DNA of 64,000 nucleotides from Xylanimicrobium pachnodae JCM 13526 = NBRC 107786. Lineage in GTDB: Bacteria > Actinomycetota > Actinomycetes > Actinomycetales > Cellulomonadaceae. The stretch covers positions 62,001-126,000 of the forward strand of contig BCWJ01000010.1 of the NCBI GenBank assembly GCA_001592145.1, given 5' to 3'. Position numbers and translations under genes: made by a program. The notes beneath the pieces are model-generated. The model was given only the letters and a program-made list of their open reading frames with translations, made no database searches and was not told where the DNA came from. This document shows, in pieces, positions 1 through 8,196 of this stretch; the stretch's first letter is position 1, and each line of letters opens with the position of its first letter.

Positions 1-1
1 C

Positions 2-733
2 ACGCGGGAGGCGGTCGCGCTGGTGGCCGCGCTGCGCGCCCTGCTCGACTCCGCCCCTGTGCAGGCCGACGCCGAACGCTCCCGCCTGGTGGCGTCCGTG
101 CTCGGCAAGCTGACCGCCGCGACCGGCGAGGCGGCGTCCGCCGTGGACGTGCGGCTCGGTCACGAGGGCGACGCGACGGTGGACTCGGGCGTGGTGCAGG
201 CCGTGACCACCGCGCTCGTGCAACGGCGGGTGCTGCGCCTGCGATATGTCACGGCGTCGGACGCCGTGGGGGACCGCGACGTGGACCCGGCCCGCCTCAT
301 CACGCAGGACGGCGCCGCGTACCTGCTGGCCTGGTGCCGGCGGGCGCACGGGCGGCGCACCTTCCGGCTCGACCGCGTGCTGGCCGCGACCGTCCTCGAC
401 GAACCCGCCGACGCCGCCTCCGTCGCCCGGGCCGACGCCGAGGTGGACGTCGCCGCGGCGGCCGCGGCCGCGGGCGGCGGGCAAGCACCCCTGGTCACGA
501 TCACGCTCGCCTCACCCGCCCGCTGGCTCGCCGAGCAGCTCGCCACCGAGTCCGTCACCGAGCTCACCGACGGCGCCTTCGCCCTGCGGCTGCGCGTCGC
601 CAACCCCGCCTGGTTGCGCAGCCTCCTGCTGGCCGCCGCGCCCGACGTCCTGGCCGTCGACCCGCCCGACGTCGCGGCCGACGCCGCCGCCGCCGCACGC
701 GCCGCGCTCGCCGCCTACGGCGCACGCCCCTGA
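2..733 (+). CDS. pafC: WYL-domain transcriptional regulator, PafC-type (3' part)
   Basis: These are the C-terminal 243 residues of a WYL-domain regulator; the N-terminal winged helix lies before the window. The frame is open from base 2 (TREAVALVAALRALL), so the GTG at 23 is internal. The WYL core is visible at about residues 72-125 (RRVLRLRYVT, then AYLLAWCRRAHGRRTFRLDRV), followed by an Ala-rich C-terminal extension. In Actinobacteria, PafB and PafC together activate LexA-independent DNA-damage genes. The gene is followed by a small membrane protein, tatA, tatC and a HelY helicase, the order expected for pafC; this context is the main reason to prefer PafC over other WYL proteins. Confidence 0.85.
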   Translation, partial: TREAVALVAALRALLDSAPVQADAERSRLVASVLGKLTAATGEAASAVDVRLGHEGDATVDSGVVQAVTTALVQRRVLRLRYVTASDAVGDRDVDPARLITQDGAAYLLAWCRRAHGRRTFRLDRVLAATVLDEPADAASVARADAEVDVAAAAAAAGGGQAPLVTITLASPARWLAEQLATESVTELTDGAFALRLRVANPAWLRSLLLAAAPDVLAVDPPDVAADAAAAARAALAAYGARP

Positions 734-754
734 CCCGCCCGTAGGCTGACGAGC

Positions 755-1114
755 ATGTGGTGGGCGATCTGGAGCACCCTCGCGGTGGGCACCCTGGTGG
801 GCGCGTTCTTCCTGGGGCGGTCCCTGTGGCGCAAGGGCGCCGCCCTCGTCCGGGCCGCCGGGGATGCCGCCGAGGCCATCGGCGACGCCTCCGGGCGGAT
901 CGCCGACGCCGTCGAGCAGGCCGCCGCGAACCCACCGGACACCGGCCCCACGATGTTCGACGACCCGACCACCCTCCACGAGCGGGTCGCCGTCCAGCGC
1001 CGGGCCCGCGCGGCCCGTGCGGATGCCCGCAGGAGGCGCTGGCTCACCACCTCACAGCAGTGGTCCCTGCAGCGCTGGCTCGCCGGACGGAAGACCGCCC
1101 GCGGCGACGGCTGA
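755..1114 (+). CDS. Small single-pass membrane protein, function unknown
   Basis: This 119-residue protein has one N-terminal transmembrane segment (WAIWSTLAVGTLVGAFFLGRSLW) and then a basic, Ala/Arg-rich cytoplasmic part with amphipathic character (RAAGDAAEAIGDASGRIADAVEQAA). No catalytic motif is visible. The start is supported by a TAGGCT -10 hexamer at 742-747, 7 bases before the ATG, which fits a leaderless transcript. It sits between pafC and tatA; from memory, a small membrane protein is often found at this place in related genomes. A role with the Tat translocase is possible from position only. Confidence 0.75.
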   Translation: MWWAIWSTLAVGTLVGAFFLGRSLWRKGAALVRAAGDAAEAIGDASGRIADAVEQAAANPPDTGPTMFDDPTTLHERVAVQRRARAARADARRRRWLTTSQQWSLQRWLAGRKTARGDG

Positions 1115-1246
1115 GGTGCCGCCTGAGCAGGGCTCGCCCGTCGCTGCCGTGACGCAGCCGACCCCGCGTGTTCACTCCGCGGCAGGTCCGGCCGCGTAGG
1201 GTAGGTTGCGGTGGCGCAGGCCACCGAGAACGTCTAGGAGTACGCC

Positions 1247-1474
1247 GTGAGTATCCTTCGTCACCCCGGGACGATCCTCGTCCTGGTCTTCATCGTGGTG
1301 CTGCTCTTCGGCGCCAACCGCCTGCCGGACCTCGCACGATCGGTCGGGCAGTCCCTCAAGATCTTCAAGTCCGAGGTCAAGGACCTGCGCGACGACGACG
1401 CCACCAGGAACACCCCCGGTACCACCGACGCCGGGAACCCGGGGGACCAGGACAAGCCTTCCACGCAGGCCTGA
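1247..1474 (+). CDS. tatA: Sec-independent protein translocase subunit TatA
   Basis: TatA oligomerises to form the passage for folded proteins carrying twin-arginine signals. The 75-residue product has the family layout: a short hydrophobic N-terminal helix (TILVLVFIVVLLFG), the hinge with NRLPDLARSVG, an amphipathic helix (QSLKIFKSEVKDL) and an acidic, disordered tail. The GTG start follows a TAGGAG-containing stretch about 8 bases upstream that can serve as ribosome binding site; a TAGGTT hexamer at 1202-1207 is a plausible -10. tatC starts 2 bases after its stop, so the two are co-transcribed. Length is short but usual for actinobacterial TatA. Confidence 0.95.
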   Translation: MSILRHPGTILVLVFIVVLLFGANRLPDLARSVGQSLKIFKSEVKDLRDDDATRNTPGTTDAGNPGDQDKPSTQA

Positions 1475-1475
1475 C

Positions 1476-2243
1476 GTGGCGCGTGGCAATGCCGCGCGCC
1501 GCATGCCGTTGCGCGCGCACCTCCTCGAGCTGCGCAAGCGCATCTTCCTGGCAGCGCTCGGAATCCTGCTCGGCGCCATCGTCGGCTGGGTGCTGTACGA
1601 CCCGGTGTTCACCGCGCTCACCGACCCGCTGATCCACACGGCCGAGGAACGAGGCATCCTCGCTGCACCGAACTTCGGCGGCGTCGCCACCGCCATCGAC
1701 ATGCGGGTCAAGGTGGCCGTGTTCCTCGGCGCCCTCGTCTCCTCGCCGTGGTGGCTCTACCAGCTCTTCGCCTTCATCACCCCGGGCCTGACCGGCCGCG
1801 AGAAGCGGTACGCCTTCGGCTTCCTCGGCGCCGCGGTGCCCCTGTTTGCCGCGGGCGCGGCCGTCGCCTGGTTCCTGCTGCCGCGCGCCGTGGCCATCCT
1901 CAACGACTTCGTGCCCGAGGGTTCCGCCAGCCTCATCGACGCGCAGAACTACCTGTCCTTCGTGATGCGGTTCATCCTGGCGTTCGGCATCGCGTTCCTC
2001 GTTCCCGTCGTCATGGTCACGCTCACCCTGCTCGGCATCGTCGCGGCCGCGACCTGGCTCAAGGGATGGCGCTGGGCGGTGCTGATCTCCTTCACCTTCT
2101 CCGCCGTCATGACCCCGACCGCGGACGTCCTGTCGATGATCGCGATCGCCCTGCCGATCTGCGCCCTCTACTTCGCCGCGTACGCCGTCTGCGCCCTGCA
2201 CGATCGGCGCACCGCCAACCGCCGGGTCGCGCCCCAGATCTGA
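1476..2243 (+). CDS. tatC: Sec-independent protein translocase subunit TatC
   Basis: TatC is the membrane receptor for twin-arginine signal peptides. The 255-residue protein begins with the conserved N-terminal motif (MPLRAHLLELRKRIFLAALG) and shows six hydrophobic segments, with the family pattern SSPWWLYQLFAFITPGLTGREKRY near residues 90-112 and FSAVMTPTADVLSM near 208. The GTG start lies one base after the tatA stop, so translation is likely coupled. There is no separate tatB in the window; it would be elsewhere or the system is of the TatAC type. Confidence 0.96.
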   Translation: MARGNAARRMPLRAHLLELRKRIFLAALGILLGAIVGWVLYDPVFTALTDPLIHTAEERGILAAPNFGGVATAIDMRVKVAVFLGALVSSPWWLYQLFAFITPGLTGREKRYAFGFLGAAVPLFAAGAAVAWFLLPRAVAILNDFVPEGSASLIDAQNYLSFVMRFILAFGIAFLVPVVMVTLTLLGIVAAATWLKGWRWAVLISFTFSAVMTPTADVLSMIAIALPICALYFAAYAVCALHDRRTANRRVAPQI

Positions 2244-2274
2244 CGGTGCCACCGCGTCGGGTACGGTTCTCGCC

Positions 2275-3393
2275 GTGCCCGCCGCGACCATCCCCCCAGC
2301 CGGCGCGCCGCACGCGCGCCTCGGCGTCGTCGTCAACCCCACGGCCGGAAAGGGGCGCGGCGCCCACGCGGGGCGAGACGTCCTCGACCGCCTGGCCTCG
2401 GCCGGGTACGACGTGTGGGACCTGTCCGGCCACTCCGCCGATCTCGCCCTCGAGCATGCCCGCCGGGCGGTCGCCGACGGGCTCGACGCCCTCGTCGTCG
2501 TCGGCGGCGACGGGATGGTCCACCTCGGGGCGCAGGCCGTGGCCGGAACCGGCATCCCGCTCGGCATCGTGGCCGTGGGCACCGGCAACGACTTCGCCAC
2601 CACGCTGCACCTGCCCGTGGGCGAACCCGCCGACGCGCTCGACGCCCTGCTCGACGCCCTCGTGCACGGTGCCCGCGGGACCCACGCGGTCGACGCCATC
2701 GAGGTGACCGGGGCCGGGCTCACCCACCGCCGACCGCCCCGACCGGGCGCAGCACCGTCGCGCTGGGTGGCCGGGGCCGTCTCCGCCGGACTGGACGCAG
2801 CCGTCAACGAGCGCGCCAACGCCATGCTGCACCCCAAGGGTTCGGCCCGGTACGTCGTCGCCGCCCTGCTGGAGATCCTCGCGTACCGCGCCTGGCGCTA
2901 CCGGCTCACGTTCGAGCACGTGCAAGGCGACCGTGCCGAGCTCGACGCCGTGTGCTCACTGCCCGGCATGACCGAGCTCGGCCCGGAGCCCGACGGCGAC
3001 GGGCACCGCCTCACCTGGCAGGCGGCCGGGGCACTCGTCACCGCGTCCAACGGCTCGACCATCGGCGGCGGGATCCCCGTCGCCCCCGAGGCGGCCATCG
3101 ACGACGGGGTGATGGACGTCGTCCTCGCGGGGGACGTGGGCCGGGCCGGGGCGAGCACCCTGTTCCCCAAGCTGCTCGCGGGCAAACACCTGGGCGACCG
3201 ACGGGTGCGCACGGTGCGCGCCCGCGCCGTCCTCATCGAGCCGGGCACCCCGGACACCACGGCCGGGTCGCCCGGCGACGGACCGGGCCGACTCCCCTCA
3301 GCGTTCGGTGACGGCGAGCTCCTCGGCACCCTGCCCCTGCGCGCACACCTGCGTCCCGGAGCGCTGAAGGTGCTGGTCCCGCCCGTAGGCTGA
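2275..3393 (+). CDS. Diacylglycerol kinase family lipid kinase
   Basis: This is an ATP-dependent lipid kinase of the DagK/YegS family, probably acting on diacylglycerol at the membrane to return it to phospholipid synthesis. The 372-residue product has the N-terminal VVVNPTAGKG loop (about residues 18-27), the GGDGMVH motif (about 77-83) and the GTGNDFATTL motif (about 102-111). The C-terminal beta-sandwich includes NGSTIGGGIPVAPEAAIDDGVMDVV, typical of the family. GTG at 2275 is chosen because TACGGT (2262-2267) lies 7 bases before it. Substrate specificity cannot be read from the sequence. Confidence 0.9.
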   Translation: MPAATIPPAGAPHARLGVVVNPTAGKGRGAHAGRDVLDRLASAGYDVWDLSGHSADLALEHARRAVADGLDALVVVGGDGMVHLGAQAVAGTGIPLGIVAVGTGNDFATTLHLPVGEPADALDALLDALVHGARGTHAVDAIEVTGAGLTHRRPPRPGAAPSRWVAGAVSAGLDAAVNERANAMLHPKGSARYVVAALLEILAYRAWRYRLTFEHVQGDRAELDAVCSLPGMTELGPEPDGDGHRLTWQAAGALVTASNGSTIGGGIPVAPEAAIDDGVMDVVLAGDVGRAGASTLFPKLLAGKHLGDRRVRTVRARAVLIEPGTPDTTAGSPGDGPGRLPSAFGDGELLGTLPLRAHLRPGALKVLVPPVG

Positions 3394-3397
3394 CCCC

Positions 3398-6343
3398 ATG
3401 GCGGACGACGAGCAGCTCAGCCCCGCACAGCGGTACGCGGCCTCCCGGGAACGCACCGCCCGCTCCCAGGCCGGGGCGAACACCCGCCTCGCCGCCTTCC
3501 GGGCAGAGCTCGACTTCGAGCTCGACGACTTCCAGGTGGCCGCCTGCCAGGCGCTGGAGGACGGGCGCGGCGTCCTCGTGGCCGCACCCACCGGCGCGGG
3601 CAAGACGGTCGTGGGGGAGTTCGCCGTCCACCTGGCCCTCGCCCAGGGCGGCAAAGCGTTCTACACCACCCCCATCAAGGCGCTGTCCAACCAGAAGTAC
3701 TCCGACCTGGTGCGCCGCCACGGCGCGCAGAACGTCGGCCTGCTCACCGGGGACACCACCATCAACGGCGAAGCCCCCGTCGTGGTAATGACCACCGAGG
3801 TGCTGCGCAACATGCTCTACGCCGGCTCCCGCACCCTCGACGGACTGCAGTTCGTGGTCATGGACGAGGTGCACTACCTCGCCGACCGGTTCCGCGGGCC
3901 CGTGTGGGAAGAGGTCATCATCCACCTCGCCGACCACGTCCAGCTCGTCTCCCTGTCCGCGACCGTCTCCAACGCCGAGGAGTTCGGCGACTGGCTCGCC
4001 ATGGTCCGCGGCGACACCGCCGTCGTCGTCTCCGAGCACCGGCCCGTGCCCCTGTGGCAGCACGTCGTGGTCTCCGCCCGCGAACCCCACCCCACCCGGC
4101 ACTCCACCCCCCGGATGTTCGACCTGTACGCCGGGCACGTGGACCCCACCGACCCCGGCGTCAACCCGCCCATCAACCCCGAGCTGCATGAGGTGTTCCG
4201 CACCTCGGGGCGCCGGCCGTCAGGAGGCGACCGGTCCGACGGCGGTGGGCGCCGCGGCCCCGGCGACCGGGGCTACCGCGGCCGCGGCGGGTACCGGCCG
4301 GGCGGCGCCGGGCTGGCCCCGCAGCGCCGCACCCCGCCGCGCTACGCCGTCGTCGAAGCGCTCGACGCCGACGCCCTGCTCCCCGCGATCTACTTCATCT
4401 TCTCCCGCGCCGGGTGCGAAGGAGCCGTCCAGCAGTGCCTCGGCGCGGGGCTGCGCCTGACCACCCCGGCCCAGGAGGCCGAGATCCGCGCGATCGTCGA
4501 GCAGCGCACCGCCACCATCCCCGCCGAGGACCTGGACGTGCTCGGCTACTGGACCTGGCTCCAGGCGCTCACGCGCGGGATCGCCGCCCACCACGCCGGC
4601 CTGCTGCCCGTGTTCAAGGAGACCGTCGAGCACCTGTTCGCCCGCGGGCTGGTCAAGGTCGTGTTCGCCACCGAGACCCTCGCGCTCGGCATCAACATGC
4701 CCGCCCGCTCCGTGGTGCTCGAGAAGCTCGTCAAATGGGACGGCACCAGCCACCAGGCCATCACGCCGGGGGAGTACACCCAGCTCACCGGGCGGGCCGG
4801 ACGGCGCGGCATCGACATCGAAGGGCACGCCGTCGTCGTCGACCACACCGGACTCGACCCCGTCGCGCTCGCCGGTCTCGCCTCCCGGCGCACCTACCCC
4901 CTGAAGTCCAGCTTCCGGCCCACCTACAACATGGCCGTCAACCTGGTCTCCCAGGTGGGCCACGACCGCGCCCGCGACGTGCTGGAGACCTCGTTCGCGC
5001 AGTTCCAGGCCGACCGCGGCGTCGTCGGGCTCGCCAAGCAGGCCCAGGCGCACGCGGAGGCACTCGACGGGTACGCGCAGGCCATGGCCTGCGACCGCGG
5101 CGACTTCGCACAGTACATGGGCATCCGGCGCCGCATCAGCGCCCGCGAGAAGGAGCTGTCCCGCGCGGCCACCGGGGCTCGCCGCGCCGACGCCGTCGCC
5201 AGCTTCGAACGGCTCAAGCGTGGCGACGTCGTCGAGATCCCCACGGGCCGACGCCGCGGCTACGTCCTGGTGCTCGACCCGGGCGCCGACACCCACGGGT
5301 TCGACGGACCCCGCCCCACCGTCCTCACCCAGGAACGGCAGGTCAAGAAGCTCACCCTGGCCGACGCGCCGGGCGGGCTCACCGTGGTCACTCGCGTCAA
5401 GATCCCCAAGGCGTTCAACGCGCGCCGCCCCGACGCCCGCCGCGACCTGGCCTCCTCCATGCGCAACGCGCTCGGCGCGTTCCACGACGCGCCCGGGCAG
5501 GGCGGCCCGCACGCCCCGCGCCCCGGCCGCGGCCCCGGCAAGAAGTCCGATGCGGCCACCGACAAGGAGCTCGTCGCGTTGCGGGCGCGGCTGCGCGCCC
5601 ACCCCTGCCACGCCTGCCCCGACCGTGACGACCACGCCCGCTGGGCCGAACGTCACGACCAGCTCGCGGCCGAGCACCGCCGGCTCGTCGAACGCATCGC
5701 GGGCCGCACCGGGACGGTCGCGCGCGTGTTCGACAGGACGTGCACCGTCCTGGAGACGCTGCACTACCTGGACCGGGGTGCCGGCGGGAGCGACGACAGC
5801 GGCAACGATCGCGGTCGCGACGGCGAGCTGCGCGTCACCGCCGACGGCACGTGGCTGCGTCGCATCTATGCCGAGAACGACCTGCTGCTCGCCGAGTGCC
5901 TGCGCCGCGGTTCCTGGGACGGCCTCGACGCGGCCGGTCTGGCCGCCGCCGTGTCCACGGTCGTCTACCAAGGCCGCCGCGAGGACGACGCCGAGCCGTA
6001 CGTGCCCGGCGGACCCCATGGGCGACTCGCCCAGGCCATCGATGCCACCGTGCGCGTGTGGTCCGAGGTCACCGACCTGGAGGAGGCGCACGGCCTGGAC
6101 GCGACCGGGCCGCTGGACCTCGGCATCGTCGCCCCCGTGCACCGGTGGGCGTCCGGCAGGGGCCTGGACGCCGTGCTGCGCGGCACCGATCTGGCCGCCG
6201 GGGACTTCGTGCGCTGGTGCAAGCAGGTGATCGACGTGCTCGACCAGCTCGCCCAGGCAGCCCCCACTCCGGCCTTGCGCACCACGGCGCGCAAGGCGCA
6301 GAGCGCGGTGCTCCGCGGCGTCGTCGCCTACTCCAGCGTGTGA
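3398..6343 (+). CDS. helY: DEAD/DEAH-box RNA helicase, HelY/Ski2-like
   Basis: This is a 981-residue superfamily 2 helicase of the Ski2/Mtr4 type, called HelY in mycobacteria. Motifs run in order: APTGAGKT (about 63-70), TTPIKALSNQKY, DEVHY (about 156), SAT (about 187), ETLALGINMPAR and QLTGRAGRRGID (about 463-474), then a long C-terminal domain. The ATG at 3398 is 6 bases after TAGGCT (3386-3391), a -10 that contains the last codon region of the lipid kinase. A Gly/Arg-rich insertion between the two RecA domains (about residues 275-307, RGYRGRGGYRPGG) is unusual and could bind RNA. Cellular role is likely RNA processing or decay; substrates are unknown. Confidence 0.92.
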   Translation: MADDEQLSPAQRYAASRERTARSQAGANTRLAAFRAELDFELDDFQVAACQALEDGRGVLVAAPTGAGKTVVGEFAVHLALAQGGKAFYTTPIKALSNQKYSDLVRRHGAQNVGLLTGDTTINGEAPVVVMTTEVLRNMLYAGSRTLDGLQFVVMDEVHYLADRFRGPVWEEVIIHLADHVQLVSLSATVSNAEEFGDWLAMVRGDTAVVVSEHRPVPLWQHVVVSAREPHPTRHSTPRMFDLYAGHVDPTDPGVNPPINPELHEVFRTSGRRPSGGDRSDGGGRRGPGDRGYRGRGGYRPGGAGLAPQRRTPPRYAVVEALDADALLPAIYFIFSRAGCEGAVQQCLGAGLRLTTPAQEAEIRAIVEQRTATIPAEDLDVLGYWTWLQALTRGIAAHHAGLLPVFKETVEHLFARGLVKVVFATETLALGINMPARSVVLEKLVKWDGTSHQAITPGEYTQLTGRAGRRGIDIEGHAVVVDHTGLDPVALAGLASRRTYPLKSSFRPTYNMAVNLVSQVGHDRARDVLETSFAQFQADRGVVGLAKQAQAHAEALDGYAQAMACDRGDFAQYMGIRRRISAREKELSRAATGARRADAVASFERLKRGDVVEIPTGRRRGYVLVLDPGADTHGFDGPRPTVLTQERQVKKLTLADAPGGLTVVTRVKIPKAFNARRPDARRDLASSMRNALGAFHDAPGQGGPHAPRPGRGPGKKSDAATDKELVALRARLRAHPCHACPDRDDHARWAERHDQLAAEHRRLVERIAGRTGTVARVFDRTCTVLETLHYLDRGAGGSDDSGNDRGRDGELRVTADGTWLRRIYAENDLLLAECLRRGSWDGLDAAGLAAAVSTVVYQGRREDDAEPYVPGGPHGRLAQAIDATVRVWSEVTDLEEAHGLDATGPLDLGIVAPVHRWASGRGLDAVLRGTDLAAGDFVRWCKQVIDVLDQLAQAAPTPALRTTARKAQSAVLRGVVAYSSV

Positions 6344-6431
6344 GTCTCCGGCGGGTGACCCCGCGCCGCGGCTGGACGGAAGCGCACCAGTCATGCACAC
6401 GAAACCTTCACTCTGCCCTATGGTCAGCACC

Positions 6432-8105
6432 GTGACGTCGACGCTCTACCGCAACGGACTCATCCATTCGGCCGCCGATCCCTTCGCCGAGGCGCTGCTC
6501 ATCGACGACGGCGTGGTCACCTGGATCGGCGCCGACGACACCGCCGCAGGCCTGGCCGCGCGTGCCGGGCGCGTGATCGACCTCGACGGAGCCCTGGTCA
6601 CCCCCGGCTTCGTCGACGCCCACGTCCACACCCTCGAAGCAGGACTGGCCCTGGAGTCCGTGGACGTCTCGCCCGCGGGAGCACCCACGCGGGCCGCCGC
6701 CCTCGCCGCGATCGCCGACGGCGCCCGGCGCCTCGACGCGACCGACCCCACGGGCGGGGAGACGGTGCTCGCGTTCGGGTGGAACGAAGCCGCCTGGCCG
6801 GAGCGCGCCCCGCTGACGCGCGAGGACCTCGACGCCGCGGCCGGCGGGCGCCCCGTCTACGCGGCGCACGCCGACGTCGTCCACGCCGCCGTGTCCTCCA
6901 CGCTGGCCGCGAGCGCCGGCCTCGATCGGATCCCCGGGTGGGACCCGTCGGGCTTGGTGATCGGTGAGGCGTTCACGGTGGCGAGGGATGCGGCGCGGCA
7001 GCTCGCGCCGGAGCGTCGGTCGCGTGCGTACCGGGTGGCGTTGGCGCGGGCTGCGGAGCTGGGGATCGTGGCGGTCCACGAGATGAGTGCGGCGCACACG
7101 GACACGCGGGACGGCCTGCGTGAGCTGGTGGCGTTGTCGGAGGCCGGTGGGGTGCCGCAGGTGGTGGCGTACCGCGGGGAGCTCGTGGAGTCGGCGGATG
7201 ACGTGCGCGAGCTGATGGCGCAGCTGCCGTTCCTGGCGGGGATCGCGGGGGACGTGGGGGTGGACGGGTCGATCGGGGCGCGCACGGCGGCGTTGCGTCA
7301 GCCGTACTCGGATGTGCGTTCGCCGTGGGCGTTCGCGGCGTCGGGGGCGCAGCAGGCGGGGTCGGCGTACCTGGGCGCTGAGGAGATCGGCGCGCACCTG
7401 GCGGCGTGCTCGGCGGTGGGGGTGCAGGGCGGTTTCCACGTGGTGGGGGATCGTGCCATGGACCTGCTGGTGGCCGGCCTGGAGGTTGCGGCGGGGCTGC
7501 CGGGGTGCGGGGCCGGGCCGTTGCGGGCGGCGCGCCACCGGGTGGAGCACGCGTTGTTCGTCGACGCGTCGGCGCTGGCGTCGTTGCTGCTGTACGGGGT
7601 GTCGGCGTCGATCCAGCCGGCGTGGGCGACCGCGTGGGGCGGGCGTGACGGGTTGTGGGAGCAGCGCCTGGGGGTGGCGCGCACGGCGAACATGTTGCCG
7701 TTCGCGGACCTGGCGGGGGCGGGCATCCCGTTGGCGTTCGGTTCGGATGCGCCGGTGACTCCGCTCGACCCGTGGGCTGCGGTACGGGCGGTGGTGGACG
7801 CGGAGGATCCGGACCAGCGGCTCTCGGGCCGGGCGGCGTTCCGGGCGCACACGCGTGGTGGGTGGCGGTTGGCGGGCCTGGACGAGACGGGCGCGGGTGA
7901 GCTGCGGGTCGGGGCTCCCGCGCACCTGGCGGTGTGGCGGGCGCAGTCGTACGGGGTGCGGTCCTCGGGGCGGGGGCTGTCGTCGTGGAGTGCGGAGGCG
8001 CGGTCGGGTCAGCCGGTGCTGCCGGACCTGTCGCCGGACGCCCCGGCCCCGCAGTGCTTGCAGACGGTGCGGGCGGGAGTCCCGATCTACGACACGTTCG
8101 GCTGA
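6432..8105 (+). CDS. Amidohydrolase family 3 protein (YtcJ-like)
   Basis: This is a metal-dependent hydrolase of the amidohydrolase superfamily, YtcJ/TIM-barrel type, of unknown substrate. Visible features are the VTPGFVDAHVHTLE metal-binding motif near the N-terminus, EVTA-like strands with VHEMSAAH, GFHVVGDRAMD, HRVEHALFVD and SIQPAW, and FGSDAPVTPLDPW near the C-terminus. GTG at 6432 is preferred because TATGGT (6419-6424) precedes it by 7 bases, giving MTSTLYRNG as the N-terminus; ATGs at 6393 and 6420 are in frame, but the second lies inside the hexamer. Length 557 residues is normal. It has no functional partner next to it. Confidence 0.88.
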   Translation: MTSTLYRNGLIHSAADPFAEALLIDDGVVTWIGADDTAAGLAARAGRVIDLDGALVTPGFVDAHVHTLEAGLALESVDVSPAGAPTRAAALAAIADGARRLDATDPTGGETVLAFGWNEAAWPERAPLTREDLDAAAGGRPVYAAHADVVHAAVSSTLAASAGLDRIPGWDPSGLVIGEAFTVARDAARQLAPERRSRAYRVALARAAELGIVAVHEMSAAHTDTRDGLRELVALSEAGGVPQVVAYRGELVESADDVRELMAQLPFLAGIAGDVGVDGSIGARTAALRQPYSDVRSPWAFAASGAQQAGSAYLGAEEIGAHLAACSAVGVQGGFHVVGDRAMDLLVAGLEVAAGLPGCGAGPLRAARHRVEHALFVDASALASLLLYGVSASIQPAWATAWGGRDGLWEQRLGVARTANMLPFADLAGAGIPLAFGSDAPVTPLDPWAAVRAVVDAEDPDQRLSGRAAFRAHTRGGWRLAGLDETGAGELRVGAPAHLAVWRAQSYGVRSSGRGLSSWSAEARSGQPVLPDLSPDAPAPQCLQTVRAGVPIYDTFG

Positions 8106-8196
8106 CGGTCCGGTGCTGGGTCCTGCGGCGCTCCGTGCGCAGGATGGCGGACGCCGCGCATCGGTCGACGGCGTCGAAGCCGCGTACCCTGCGGGC

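Noticed and set aside
4220-6430. A 736-codon minus-strand frame opposite helY.
   Set aside because: Its Gly/Val/Ala/Leu composition and lack of motifs fit a shadow of the helicase gene.
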